This document shows, one piece after another, positions 8,728 to 17,862 of a DNA stretch of 64,000 nt; position 1 is the stretch's first letter, and each line of letters opens with the position of its first letter. Source of the stretch: Gleimia sp. 6138-11-ORH1 (GTDB lineage: Bacteria > Actinomycetota > Actinomycetes > Actinomycetales > Actinomycetaceae); NCBI RefSeq assembly GCF_024814355.1, contig NZ_JANUXV010000001.1, positions 62,001 to 126,000 of the forward strand, read 5' to 3'. The translations under genes and the position numbers were made by a program. The notes under the pieces are model-generated. The model was not told the origin of the DNA and searched no databases. It was given only the letters and a program-made list of their open reading frames with translations.

Positions 8728-10277
8728 GTAATGGCGATAGTGTTTACGATGTCTTCTACCAGTGCTCCGCGGGAGAGGTCATTAACTGGCTTATTTAATC
8801 CTTGCAGGATGGGGCCTACTGCTACTGCTCCGGAAGTGCGCTGCACTGCCTTGTAGGTGGTGTTGCCAGTATTGAGGTCTGGGAAGACGAATACAGTTGC
8901 TTGACCAGCGACGTCAGAACCAGGTAGTTTCGTGGCAGCTACTTTTTCGTCAATGGCAGCGTCGAACTGGATTGGGCCTTCTAAAGCTAAGTCGCCGCGT
9001 TTTTCTTTAGCGATTCGTACGGCTTCAACAACTGCGTCTACGTCCGGGCCGGTACCGGAAGTGCCGGTGGAGTAGGAAATCAGCGCGATCTTCGGATCCA
9101 CTCCGAACGCTTCGGCGGTTTCTGCTGAGGAAATTGCGATGTCTGCTAATTGTTCAGGTGAAGGGTTGGTATTTACCGCACAGTCACCAAAGACCAGGAC
9201 TCGATCATCCATCAGCATGAGGAACACTGAAGAAACAATTGATGTGCCAGGTTTAGTTTTGATGATTTGGAAAGAAGGAATAATGGTTTCAGCTGTGGTG
9301 TGAGTGGCTCCGGAAACCATTCCGTCTGCGTCTCCCATCTGCACCATCATGGTGGCGAAGTAGGATACGTCATTCATTTTTTCTGCGGCTTGTTCGACGG
9401 TTACGCCTTTCTTTTCCCGCAGGCGAGCAAACTCAGTAATGTAACGTTCCCGGTAAGCGGGGTCGTTTAAGGAAACGAAGGAGGCTTTAGATAGGTCGAT
9501 GCCCAGCTGTGTTGCCTTAGCGTGTACTTCTTCAGCGTCACCGAGCAAAATAATGTCCGCAACGTCTGCTTCTAAGATGATGGCGGCAGCGCGTAGGACA
9601 CGTTCATCTTCAGATTCAGGTAGGACAATGCGACGCTTATTCGCACGTGCTCGGTCTTTTAACGCATTTTCAAACATTAGGGGGGTGACTACGGTGGATT
9701 CTTCCTCAGTTGATTCAATCAAAGCGTAGTCGGTTAGTTCGGTGATAACTCGCATAGAGCCCAGGTGCTGAGAGATAGCTACGCGGGATCCTTCGGACGG
9801 GTCAAGTACAATCAGCGCGGAAACTGGGGCGTGTACGGAACGTAATTCTGCTACCGCAAGTTTGGCGTAGTCAGCTACGCGGTCAGCGGTGCGCACACCT
9901 CCATCAATAATCAGCGCCATAGTTGCCCCCAGGTTAGCTGCAGTGCGACCAATCCGAGTTAATTCACCGGGGTTAGCTAAGTCTCCGTCAACTAAACCGA
10001 CGATGAGTACCGCGTCGAAACCCTGATTGAATTGGGTGAATCGACTGATCACTTGGTTCATTGCTTTAGTTTCATCAGCGACTACTTGACTGCGGGTAGT
10101 ACCCCAATCTCCTTCAAACTGTGACAAGATGGTGTCTTGCTCAGCGGGGCCGTTAATGTAAGGGCGGAAAACACCGACGTTTTCATAGTTTTTGCGTAGG
10201 TTTTCTAAGGCTTCTTGAACTACTTTGGTAGCGCCTTGTATGCTTTCAGAAGCAGTGATAAATAGCAACTTCGACAT
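8709..10277 (-). CDS. pta: Phosphate acetyltransferase, short form
   Basis: A 522-residue Pta that exchanges acetyl-CoA and phosphate for acetyl phosphate, feeding AckA. The C-terminal catalytic PTA_PTB domain (about residues 195-518) is complete: RIVLPESEDERVLRAA, MVQMGDADGMVSGATHTT, ALISYSTGTSGTGPDVD and FVFPDLNTGNTTYKAVQR. The N-terminal part (1-190) resembles the P-loop-like regulatory domain of long Pta enzymes but has no GKS/T Walker A motif (it reads FITASESIQGATKVV). The central DRTGG domain of the long forms, which are about 690-715 residues, is missing. It is therefore a reduced form whose allosteric control may differ. The ATG has only a distant AAAGGA. Confidence 0.95.
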   Translation of the reverse strand: MSKLLFITASESIQGATKVVQEALENLRKNYENVGVFRPYINGPAEQDTILSQFEGDWGTTRSQVVADETKAMNQVISRFTQFNQGFDAVLIVGLVDGDLANPGELTRIGRTAANLGATMALIIDGGVRTADRVADYAKLAVAELRSVHAPVSALIVLDPSEGSRVAISQHLGSMRVITELTDYALIESTEEESTVVTPLMFENALKDRARANKRRIVLPESEDERVLRAAAIILEADVADIILLGDAEEVHAKATQLGIDLSKASFVSLNDPAYRERYITEFARLREKKGVTVEQAAEKMNDVSYFATMMVQMGDADGMVSGATHTTAETIIPSFQIIKTKPGTSIVSSVFLMLMDDRVLVFGDCAVNTNPSPEQLADIAISSAETAEAFGVDPKIALISYSTGTSGTGPDVDAVVEAVRIAKEKRGDLALEGPIQFDAAIDEKVAATKLPGSDVAGQATVFVFPDLNTGNTTYKAVQRTSGAVAVGPILQGLNKPVNDLSRGALVEDIVNTIAITAVQAQ

Positions 10278-10451
10278 TTGAAGTGAATCCTTTCCTCAAT
10301 GTTTTACGTTTAGCTAACAAACTCACGTTAACTATCGAGTGGAAAAATAGACTTATACAATACTTATTATCTGACAAAATGTCAGAGATTTTTAGTGTGC
10401 TAAACATGAGAAGAAAGACATTTTCGGAAGTTCCTATAGGTCGCACATTCA

Positions 10452-10592
10452 TTTCGCACGCCAAACGCGTTTCGTATGCGAATTGGGGCCCTATATCCCT
10501 CTTTTCGCACGGCAAACGGCTTTCGTATGCGAATTGGGGCCCTGTATCCCCTCTTTTCGCGCGGCAAACGGCTTTCCCGTGCGAAAAGAGGG
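10452..10592. repeat. Palindromic 52-bp unit cluster 2 (three units)
   Basis: Palindromes start at 10452, 10503 and 10554. The spacers between them are nearly identical to each other (TTGGGGCCCTATATCCCTC type), so the cluster arose by tandem duplication of the whole unit. The third palindrome extends outward with CCCCTC and GAGGGG to about 20-bp arms. The 434-base gap between pta and the next gene holds this cluster, a core CGCCCTCG motif at 10640 and no gene. Confidence 0.85.
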
Positions 10593-10711
10593 GAGTGTGC
10601 ACATGCATTTCGCTTCGTGAGTAGTGCACGCTAAACTGCCGCCCTCGAAAAGTTTTCCACAGAAAAACTGGGGGGCTACAGCCTCGGCGCCAGCTTCGCT
10701 AGCCTGCAAGT

Positions 10712-11668
10712 ATGGAAACGAAATTGCTAGCGCCCAGCACCGAACTGACCGCGAGTTACGTGCCGGAAATCAAAGAAAAGCAAATTCATCGCGGCAAACA
10801 ATTTATTTACCCAGAAAATCTTCCTGCGTGGGAGGTCTGGCATGAATCACTACTGGCTTTGGCAACTCGGACAAGTTCCCGCACCAAAACCGAACATGCC
10901 TTCAGTATGCTGATTGCCGCGCACGCGTGGGGCATCCCTGCCCACAATTTTCCGTTGCAATTGGACGTCATTTACTTTGATGATCGCCGGCGAGGAACTT
11001 CGAAAGTCGGCGAGCTCGCCGGTCGCGGAGGTTTGCCCGTGCACCGCTTCAACCGAAAGTATCCTGCAGACGCCTGGGTGCAGCAAAATGGTTTGCGCGT
11101 ACTAGATTACCCTTATTTTCTGTTGGAATTGTTGCAGTTAGATGATGCGAAGCAGGCTTTGGTGACGGCGGATGCGCTGGTGCGGAAGGTGCTGCAGGTC
11201 GAGCATTCTCTTAGCGAAATACAACAGCGCGAGTTAGCCAAGCTACGTGCGACGGTGGTTGATTTGGCCCGGCAGTATTTCACGGAAGCGGTTGCGCAGC
11301 GGGTGCAGCGTCGGTGCACGCTGATGAATCCACTGGCTGAGTCCGCTTTGGAAACCCTGGTACGCGTAGACTTGGTGCGGGCCGGGGTGCCTGGGTTGGT
11401 GTGCCAGTTCCCTATTTTTTCCGAGGGCGGTCATTACTATGCTGATTTATGCCTTCCGGCACAGCTGTTGGTTATTGAATGCGATGGACAGGAAAAATAT
11501 ATGATCGATCCGCAACGGACGTACGAGTCAAACCGGCAAAAGGCGCTTGAAAATCTGGGCTTTAGGGTGATTCGAGTTTCTTGGGAACAGGCGAATACAC
11601 CGGGGTATCTAAGTAAGGTGGCGAGGTCTTTGGGAATTAGATTGGCTTCGGGATTGTGGCGTTGGTAG
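10712..11668 (+). CDS. DUF559-type protein with a PD-(D/E)XK nuclease-like C-terminus
   Basis: A 318-residue protein of a type common in actinobacteria. The N-terminal two thirds is a helical region of unknown role, with a short beta segment LQLDVIYFDDRRRG. The C-terminal ~100 residues match DUF559, related to Vsr and other PD-(D/E)XK endonucleases: YYADLCLPAQLLVIECDGQ supplies the D and E-x-D acidic residues, and FRVIRVSWEQ follows as the last strand. Nuclease activity is inferred, not shown. Relatives are annotated as AbiEi-like or hypothetical; I see no adjacent toxin or methylase. The gene stands alone, flanked on both sides by palindromic repeat clusters. The ATG has no clear ribosome site. 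Confidence 0.7.
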   Translation: METKLLAPSTELTASYVPEIKEKQIHRGKQFIYPENLPAWEVWHESLLALATRTSSRTKTEHAFSMLIAAHAWGIPAHNFPLQLDVIYFDDRRRGTSKVGELAGRGGLPVHRFNRKYPADAWVQQNGLRVLDYPYFLLELLQLDDAKQALVTADALVRKVLQVEHSLSEIQQRELAKLRATVVDLARQYFTEAVAQRVQRRCTLMNPLAESALETLVRVDLVRAGVPGLVCQFPIFSEGGHYYADLCLPAQLLVIECDGQEKYMIDPQRTYESNRQKALENLGFRVIRVSWEQANTPGYLSKVARSLGIRLASGLWRW

Positions 11669-11687
11669 GCGCCCTCGGAAATCCTCA

Positions 11688-11823
11688 TTTCGCGCGGGAA
11701 ACGGCTTTCGCGTGCGAGTTGGGAGGCCTGTGGGGTTGGTTTCGCGCGGGAAACGGCTTTCGCGTGCGAGTAGGGGAGGCCTGCGGGGTTGGTTTCGCGC
11801 GGGAAAGCGCGTTCGCGTGCGAA
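11688..11823. repeat. Palindromic 52-bp unit cluster 3 (three units)
   Basis: Palindromes of the form TTTCGCGCGGGAAACGGC...GCGTGCGA start at 11688, 11740 and 11793 (52 and 53 bases apart). Spacers share GGGAGGCCTG(T/C)GGGGTTGG. The cluster is 20 bases after the DUF559 gene stop; a full CGCCCTCGGAAA motif sits between them at 11670. Confidence 0.85.
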
Positions 11824-11976
11824 AGGGGGTGGCGGAGGCGAGTTTAGCGACCTACCTAAGCCAACGAATTCTCATGTGACCATTTGATAGACAAAATAAC
11901 TACCAGATTCCGCAATCCCTTATCATTAAAGATTGTCAATGAAACTACTACACTATTTCACAGAAGGGGAGGGATA

Positions 11977-13959
11977 TTGAAAGCTGAATCCTTCGAATCC
12001 GCCTCCAGCGTTCCATACACGCCCAGCGAAATGGAAGAAAACTTGCGCGAACGCGCAAAAGCCCAGGGAATAAAACTCCCACCAATAGCCAGAGAACCAA
12101 ACTACCGGTACTCGGCACTGAAGATTCTTGAAGGTAAAGCTGACACTTTCCCCAATGAACCAAAAGCACTGGCCAAACAAGTCCTCAAACGAAACTGGCG
12201 TTATATTGCGATCGGCTCTACCGTAGCCACCATCGCCAACCTGGCTACCATCTATAGTGCTGAAGCAGTAAGTAACCTGGTAGACAGCGGAGTAGAAGAC
12301 GGTTTTGGAATCTACCTACTTTGGCCCTCACTATGGGTACTTTCACTTATCCTCATAGCCGCTATCACCAGCGCCCTCGGGCAAATGTTCGGCATAGCCA
12401 CCTGGTTTTCCGGAACCGCGACAGTAGCCCGCTCCCTTTCACACCGCGTTTCAAAACGCGGCATCTCGATCCACGCGAAAAAAGAAACTGGGGACGTAGT
12501 AGCCTCAGCTACCGCAGACGTAGACTACGTTGGCTCAACCCAATGGGAAATGATGGAACTCATCTCTGCTTCCATCGCCACCGCCGTGGTAATCTACCTG
12601 ATTTTGCAAGAAGACGTTACCCTGGGGCTAATCGTCATCTTTGGAATGCCTTTACTGGCCATGATCACCGCTTTAGTGATTAAACCACTCCAAAATAAAC
12701 AAGGACTCCAACGTCAAGCACAAGGAGAACTCACCACCCTCTCAACCGACGCTGTAACCGGACTGCGCGTCCTCCGCGGCTTAGGTGGGGAAGACCAGTT
12801 CATGGAAACCTATGAACAAAAAAACCAAGAAGTAGCAGAAAAAGGCTACCAAGTGGCCGTCCCCCAATCTCTCCTCACCACTTTTGAAACTTCCCTTCCC
12901 GCTATCTTCGTAGCTTTCGTAGTTGGCTACGCCGCCCTCTTAGTATTTGACGAAAAAATCACCGTTGGAACACTCATCGCCATTTACGCGTGGACCTCAT
13001 ACCTAGACGCACCCATCACCGCACTTACTTGGGTAATCCAAGCCGGTACCCGCGCCTGGGTGGGAGTTAAAAAAATCTCCTCAATCTTCGCTGTTCCCGG
13101 AGTAGTCACCAACAAACGTGAAGACGGCACCACCATAAACTACGCGGCAGCAGACCTGATCGACACTAATACAGAACTTAACATCAAAGCAGGTAAACTC
13201 ACCGCCCTCGTCAGCACAGAACCAAACCAAGCTGCCCAGGTAGCCACCCGCTTAGCACGCATGGACGACTCTTGGCTGGTACAGTACCAAGAAACTGAAC
13301 AAGCACCAATCGACGTACGCAAACTAGATCTAAATGAACTGCGACGCAACGTAATCCTTTCATCAACCGACTACCACCTATTCGCAGGCACCCTGCGTGA
13401 CAATATCCTGGGCGCCCAGTGGCGCCACTGGCCCATGCCTCAACTAAAAGAAATGATTTACGCGGAAGTAATCGAAAATGCTTCACGTGAAGAAATTTAC
13501 AGTGCCCCGCCCTGGCAAAACCCCGCAGACGAACAAGTGATCCAAGCCCTCGCCGCAGCCGATGCCACCGACATTTTAGAAACCCTCCCCGGGAAACTAG
13601 ACGGCCTAATCTCAGAAAAAGGACGCTCTCTATCCGGCGGGCAAAAACAACGCATCTGCTTAGCCCGCGCCCTCTTTGCAAACCCCGCGGTACTTATCCT
13701 AGTAGAACCAACCGCATCAGTAGACTCACATACTGAAAGCCGTATCGCCAAAAGAGTCGCCCAAAAACGCCAGGGACAAACAACCTTGATAGTCACCTCA
13801 TCGCCGCTAATCTTAGAACACTGCGATGAAATCGTGTTACTTGGAAAAGACGGTAAAGAAATCGCTCGCGGAACCCACGCGGAACTTTCCAACCAAACGG
13901 GGGAAAACGCACTGATCTATCAAAGTATTGTTTCTCGCACTACCGGGAGTGAAGCATGA
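11977..13959 (+). CDS. ABC exporter half with a degenerate ATPase domain
   Basis: About 660 residues: an ABC exporter half-transporter with six membrane helices (about residues 75-350) and a C-terminal ATPase domain. The ATPase is strongly degenerate. The Walker A position reads ALVSTEPNQAAQVA (about 409) with no GxxGxGKS/T. The Walker B position reads ILVEPTASVD (about 572), with Val for the Asp. The H-loop reads VTSSPL instead of VTHRL. The signature motif is intact: SLSGGQKQRICLARAL. With the next gene it should form a heterodimer having one working ATP site. I chose the TTG at 11977 because GAAGGGGAGGG precedes it; the frame opens upstream at a TTG at 11884. It overlaps the partner by ATGA. 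Substrate unknown; there is no regulator next to it. Confidence 0.88.
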   Translation: MKAESFESASSVPYTPSEMEENLRERAKAQGIKLPPIAREPNYRYSALKILEGKADTFPNEPKALAKQVLKRNWRYIAIGSTVATIANLATIYSAEAVSNLVDSGVEDGFGIYLLWPSLWVLSLILIAAITSALGQMFGIATWFSGTATVARSLSHRVSKRGISIHAKKETGDVVASATADVDYVGSTQWEMMELISASIATAVVIYLILQEDVTLGLIVIFGMPLLAMITALVIKPLQNKQGLQRQAQGELTTLSTDAVTGLRVLRGLGGEDQFMETYEQKNQEVAEKGYQVAVPQSLLTTFETSLPAIFVAFVVGYAALLVFDEKITVGTLIAIYAWTSYLDAPITALTWVIQAGTRAWVGVKKISSIFAVPGVVTNKREDGTTINYAAADLIDTNTELNIKAGKLTALVSTEPNQAAQVATRLARMDDSWLVQYQETEQAPIDVRKLDLNELRRNVILSSTDYHLFAGTLRDNILGAQWRHWPMPQLKEMIYAEVIENASREEIYSAPPWQNPADEQVIQALAAADATDILETLPGKLDGLISEKGRSLSGGQKQRICLARALFANPAVLILVEPTASVDSHTESRIAKRVAQKRQGQTTLIVTSSPLILEHCDEIVLLGKDGKEIARGTHAELSNQTGENALIYQSIVSRTTGSEA

Positions 13960-15689
13960 AACTACCAATTGCGAAAACCACTGTGGCACAGCGACGTTTC
14001 GTCAATCTGCTAACGGAGTATAAAAGCCAACTGAGCCTAGTAATCGTACTGCAAGTACTGGTAGTTGCCGGAACAGTTTCGGTTCCCTTCATCATCGGAA
14101 AAGTTGTAGACAGTATCCAAGAAGGAACCACCAGAGAAAATGTAGTGAACTATCTAATCCTCATTTTCTGCCTGCTCTTTGCCCAGTCAATTCTTAGCTT
14201 CTTCTCAGAATATTTTTCCCGAGTCCTCTCTGAAAAAGTATTCGCCCGGCTAAGAGGAAAACTGGTTCGCGGAGTTTTAAATATTCCACAATCTACGATT
14301 GAATCTGCCGGCACCGGAGATTTACTGGGACGAACCACCACAGACATTGAAAACGTCCGTTTTGTAGTAAACCAGGGGATTTCTCAATTCGTTACCGCAG
14401 TTTTCACTATCGTCCTCACCTACATTTTCGCTTTCGCTGCCTCCTGGCAGTTGGCGCTCACCTCAATGGTGCTACTACCGGTAGTTGGGTACGCGCTGAA
14501 ACATTACTTACGGCACGCAACTCCCGCGTATCGCACTATGAACGCCCAGTGGGCGCGCTTAAACGGCTACGTTTCCGAAACAACTGAACAAGCCCGTACA
14601 ATCGATTCTTTCTCTATGGCGGGACCACGTAACGCCGGTTATGACAGAGAAATCAACGGGATGATTCTGATTGAACGCTACGCGGCTTATCTTCGTACCT
14701 GGCTGGTGGCACTAATGAATTCTATGCTCAGTGTCCCCACCTTATTCGTAGTTCTTTTTGGCGCTTGGCTCTACCAGTATGACCTGGTTACCTTAGGGGC
14801 AATCACAACCGTTGCTTTCTACACAATCGACTTACAAGAACCACTTTACGAACTTTCTTTCTGGATTGATTCGATGCAGACGGTGAACGTCTCATTGGGA
14901 CGTATTTTCGGGATTGACGACGTGGAATCAGACCGGGAAGCAACTGACGCTAAACCAAATGGAGAAAACCTCAAAGCTAAGCAGGTTTCTTTCGCTTACA
15001 GAGAGGGAATACCTGTCTTAGAGGACGTTAGTTTAGAGATTCGCCCCGGGGAAAAACTCGCGATTATTGGCCCCTCTGGCGCTGGTAAATCAACTTTCGG
15101 GCGGCTTCTGGCCGGAGTCCACACCCCCGGAGGTGGAACCGTCACTGTTGGAGACGTTTCTTTAGTTGAACTAACTGAAAACGAGTTACATAAACACGTG
15201 GCTTTAGTATCCCAAGAACACCATATGTTCGTTGGTTCTATCCGCTCTAACCTACTTTTAGCGGCTCCTCACGCCAGCGACGAGCAACTGTGGGAAGCCT
15301 TAGAAGCAGTTGAAGCTACTGACTGGGTAAATGCTCTACCAAAGGGGATTAACACTGAGGTTGGCTCAGGGAAAACTCGCCTAACCCCCGGGCAAGAACA
15401 GCAGATTGCGCTGGCAAGAATTCTGCTTTTAGATCCGCATACGCTGGTTTTAGATGAGGCTACTTCGATGTTGGATCCCACAGTAGCCCGTTCTTTAGAG
15501 CGTTCTTTAGCGAAAGTTCTGGCGGGGCGCACGGTAATCGCCATTGCCCACCGGCTTTACACAGCCCATGACGCTGACCGAGTAGCCGTCATGGTTGATG
15601 GGCAGATTGTTGAGTTAGGTACCCACGATGAGCTGGTGGCATTAGACGGAGAGTACGCTTCCCTGTGGCATACTTGGCAGGCGGAGTAG
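13956..15689 (+). CDS. ABC exporter half with intact Walker motifs but altered signature
   Basis: A 577-residue ABC exporter half with a six-helix membrane domain (about 20-300) and an ATPase domain. Walker A is canonical (IIGPSGAGKST, about 370), as are Walker B (LVLDEATSMLD) and the H-loop (IAIAHRL). The signature has drifted to LTPGQEQQ where LSGGQ is expected. This is the mirror image of its partner upstream. In the heterodimer this subunit's Walker A/B would face the partner's LSGGQ to make the one hydrolytic site. Known asymmetric exporters (TM287/288, LmrCD, BmrCD) work this way, though they normally keep both Walker A motifs. The start ATG overlaps the upstream stop, so the two are translationally coupled. 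Confidence 0.92.
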   Translation: MKLPIAKTTVAQRRFVNLLTEYKSQLSLVIVLQVLVVAGTVSVPFIIGKVVDSIQEGTTRENVVNYLILIFCLLFAQSILSFFSEYFSRVLSEKVFARLRGKLVRGVLNIPQSTIESAGTGDLLGRTTTDIENVRFVVNQGISQFVTAVFTIVLTYIFAFAASWQLALTSMVLLPVVGYALKHYLRHATPAYRTMNAQWARLNGYVSETTEQARTIDSFSMAGPRNAGYDREINGMILIERYAAYLRTWLVALMNSMLSVPTLFVVLFGAWLYQYDLVTLGAITTVAFYTIDLQEPLYELSFWIDSMQTVNVSLGRIFGIDDVESDREATDAKPNGENLKAKQVSFAYREGIPVLEDVSLEIRPGEKLAIIGPSGAGKSTFGRLLAGVHTPGGGTVTVGDVSLVELTENELHKHVALVSQEHHMFVGSIRSNLLLAAPHASDEQLWEALEAVEATDWVNALPKGINTEVGSGKTRLTPGQEQQIALARILLLDPHTLVLDEATSMLDPTVARSLERSLAKVLAGRTVIAIAHRLYTAHDADRVAVMVDGQIVELGTHDELVALDGEYASLWHTWQAE

Positions 15690-15743
15690 AAGCGGGAAGA
15701 AACATCACCTAGTCCATATTTTCAAGGCCGTTTGTTTCAGAAT

Positions 15744-15809
15744 TTTCCGAGGGCATTTATTTCCGAGGGCGTTACAATTAAACTTTCAGTTTTTGGGCGC
15801 CCTCGGAAC
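15744..15809. other. Cluster of three CCGAGGGCG-type motifs
   Basis: TTTCCGAGGGCA at 15744-15755, TTTCCGAGGGCG at 15760-15771, and the inverted CGCCCTCGGAAC at 15798-15809, all in the gap before guaA. They could pair as an inverted repeat. See the finding on this motif. Confidence 0.7.
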
Positions 15810-15881
15810 TTTATTTGCCCTGCTTCAGCGCCTAAGAATCCACTAGCCGTACACTTCTGGCATGGGAAGTGGGCAGTAGGC

Positions 15882-15887
15882 TACAGT
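15882..15887 (+). promoter_or_regulatory. -10 box directly before guaA (leaderless)
   Basis: TACAGT ends 6 bases before the GTG at 15894, so transcription would begin at or next to the start codon. No ribosome site is present. Confidence 0.45.
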
Positions 15888-15893
15888 AGCAGT

Positions 15894-17489
15894 GTGAGTA
15901 TTTTAGAATCTGTGTCCGCGAACGACACTAATGTTCGCCCTGTGCTAGTTGTTGATTTTGGTGCCCAGTATGCGCAGCTGATTGCTCGGCGTGTGCGTGA
16001 GGCGAAAATCTATTCCGAAATTGTTCCCCACACCATGAGTGTTGAGAAGATTTTAGCGAAAAAACCAACCGCGATTATCCTCTCTGGCGGGCCTTCTTCC
16101 GTTTACGAAGCGGGAGCACCTACCATTGACCCGGCAATTTTCAACGCGGGAGTTCCTGTTTTGGGGATTTGCTACGGCTTCCAAACTATGGCTCATTCCC
16201 TGGGGGGAACTGTGGGGCGCACGGGAACCCGCGAATACGGGCATACTCCCGCGCAAGTAGCAGCAGATTCTTGCCTTTTCGGGGGGACACCTTTGGAACA
16301 AGCCGTGTGGATGAGCCACGGTGACGCGGTGCAGGAAGCCCCGGCGGGGTTCACGGTCACTGCTTCTACCGCGGAAACCCCGGTGGCGGCTTTTGAGGAT
16401 AAAGAGCGTCGCCTTTTCGGGTTGCAGTGGCACCCTGAGGTTATGCACTCTGCTTACGGGCAAACAGCTTTAGAGAATTTCCTTTACGAGGGCGCTGGGC
16501 TGGAGCCAACTTGGACACCCGGGTCGATTATTGACGAACAGGTGGAGCGGATCCGCAAGCAAGTGGGGGACGCTCACGTGATTTGTGCGCTTTCTGGAGG
16601 CGTGGATTCTTCAGTTGCGGCGGCGCTGGTACACCGCGCGGTGGGAGATCAGCTGACCTGTATTTTCGTAGACCACGGTTTACTGCGTGCCGGGGAACGC
16701 GAGCAGGTGGAAAAAGACTATGCAAAGGGCATGGGGATTCGTGTTATCACCGTTGATGAATCGGAACGTTTCCTGGCGGCTTTGGCGGGCGTGTCTGATC
16801 CGGAAGAGAAACGAAAGATTATTGGACGCGAGTTTATCCGTTCTTTCGAGGACGCGCAGCGACGTGTAATTGCTGAAGTTGGTGCTTCTGGGGCGGAAAT
16901 CAAGTTCTTAGTGCAGGGGACACTTTACCCGGATATTGTGGAATCTGGCGGTGGCGAGGGCGCTGCGAATATTAAGAGCCACCATAATGTGGGTGGTTTA
17001 CCTGAGGATTTGAAGTTCGATTTGGTTGAACCACTGCGTACCTTATTTAAGGATGAAGTGCGGGCGATTGGCCGTGAATTGGGCGTACCTGAAAAGATTG
17101 TTGCTCGCCAGCCTTTCCCCGGCCCTGGGCTAGGGATTCGAGTTATCGGTGAGGTGACTAAGGAACGGTTAGAGATTCTGCGGGCAGCTGATTTGATTGC
17201 GCGTGAAGAACTTACTGCAGCTGGTTTAGATGAGACTATCTGGCAGTGTCCGGTAGTGCTTTTAGCTGATGTGCGTTCTGTGGGCGTACAGGGGGATGGG
17301 CGTACTTACGGGCATCCGATTGTGCTTCGCCCAGTTTCGTCTGAAGATGCGATGACTGCGGACTGGAGTCGCCTGCCCTATGATGTGTTAGCGCGTATTT
17401 CCACGCGGATCACTAACACGGTAGCTGACGTAAACCGCGTGGTTTTGGACGTCACCTCTAAACCACCAGCCACCATTGAGTGGGAGTAA
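15894..17489 (+). CDS. guaA: GMP synthase (glutamine-hydrolysing)
   Basis: About 531 residues. GuaA aminates XMP to GMP with ATP and glutamine, the last step of guanine nucleotide synthesis. The N-terminal class I amidotransferase domain begins [20 protein letters not shown] and has the nucleophile in [15 protein letters not shown] and the His/Glu in LQWHPEV. The ATP-pyrophosphatase domain has [16 protein letters not shown], and the C-terminal dimerisation domain ends [15 protein letters not shown]. The frame is open much further upstream, but homologues begin just before the PVLVVDFG block, so the GTG at 15894 is preferred; it lies 6 bases after a -10 box. A strong terminator follows, and then the AT-rich defence island. 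Confidence 0.96.
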   Translation: MSILESVSANDTNVRPVLVVDFGAQYAQLIARRVREAKIYSEIVPHTMSVEKILAKKPTAIILSGGPSSVYEAGAPTIDPAIFNAGVPVLGICYGFQTMAHSLGGTVGRTGTREYGHTPAQVAADSCLFGGTPLEQAVWMSHGDAVQEAPAGFTVTASTAETPVAAFEDKERRLFGLQWHPEVMHSAYGQTALENFLYEGAGLEPTWTPGSIIDEQVERIRKQVGDAHVICALSGGVDSSVAAALVHRAVGDQLTCIFVDHGLLRAGEREQVEKDYAKGMGIRVITVDESERFLAALAGVSDPEEKRKIIGREFIRSFEDAQRRVIAEVGASGAEIKFLVQGTLYPDIVESGGGEGAANIKSHHNVGGLPEDLKFDLVEPLRTLFKDEVRAIGRELGVPEKIVARQPFPGPGLGIRVIGEVTKERLEILRAADLIAREELTAAGLDETIWQCPVVLLADVRSVGVQGDGRTYGHPIVLRPVSSEDAMTADWSRLPYDVLARISTRITNTVADVNRVVLDVTSKPPATIEWE

Positions 17490-17521
17490 CGCAAAAAGTG
17501 GATTAGTCCTATAGAAGTAAT

Positions 17522-17585
17522 AAAAGGCCAGTTCTAAACGAACCTGTAACTTTAGTTAGAAGGTAGTTAAAAACTGGCCTTTTTT
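17522..17585 (+). terminator. Terminator of guaA
   Basis: AAAAGGCCAGTT pairs with AACTGGCCTTTT, followed by a T-run. The remaining ~280 bases to the next gene are AT-rich with no further recognised feature. Confidence 0.85.
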
Positions 17586-17862
17586 GGGCTTATATTTTGG
17601 GGGTGAGTATAGATTCAACTATCCCATCTCCTTGTTTAGATGCTGAATGAGTTTAGGTTGCAATGTGTCGTTGCGATTGAGAACTGTATTTTTAGTAGAA
17701 TATTAGTGACTTTATTAGCCGTGACAGAATAAAAATTAATTTGTGAGACCCATGTAGACAAGGGGTTTTAATGGTGATTTTGGTTTGTTTTGTCACTACT
17801 AACAAATCAGATCTGCTCGTCTGAAGAAAAACAATTGTCTTGAAATTATGGGAAGGAAGAAA

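Noticed and set aside
10640-10675. TTTTCCACAG as a DnaA box near the DUF559 gene.
   Set aside because: A single degenerate box with no AT-rich unwinding region, dnaA or dnaN nearby.
7214-11823. Reading the palindromic clusters as small CRISPR arrays, since they have about 31-bp repeats and about 21-bp spacers.
   Set aside because: The spacers within a cluster are near-identical copies of each other, so these are tandem duplications of a 52-bp unit, not acquired spacers.
12321-13892. Additional frames opposite or overlapping the ABC exporter genes.
   Set aside because: They are shadows of the exporter reading frames with no ribosome sites or family motifs.
11977-13959. Calling the first exporter gene a pseudogene because its ATPase motifs are degraded.
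   Set aside because: The frame is full length, LSGGQ is intact, it is translationally coupled to its partner, and the losses are complementary to the partner's.
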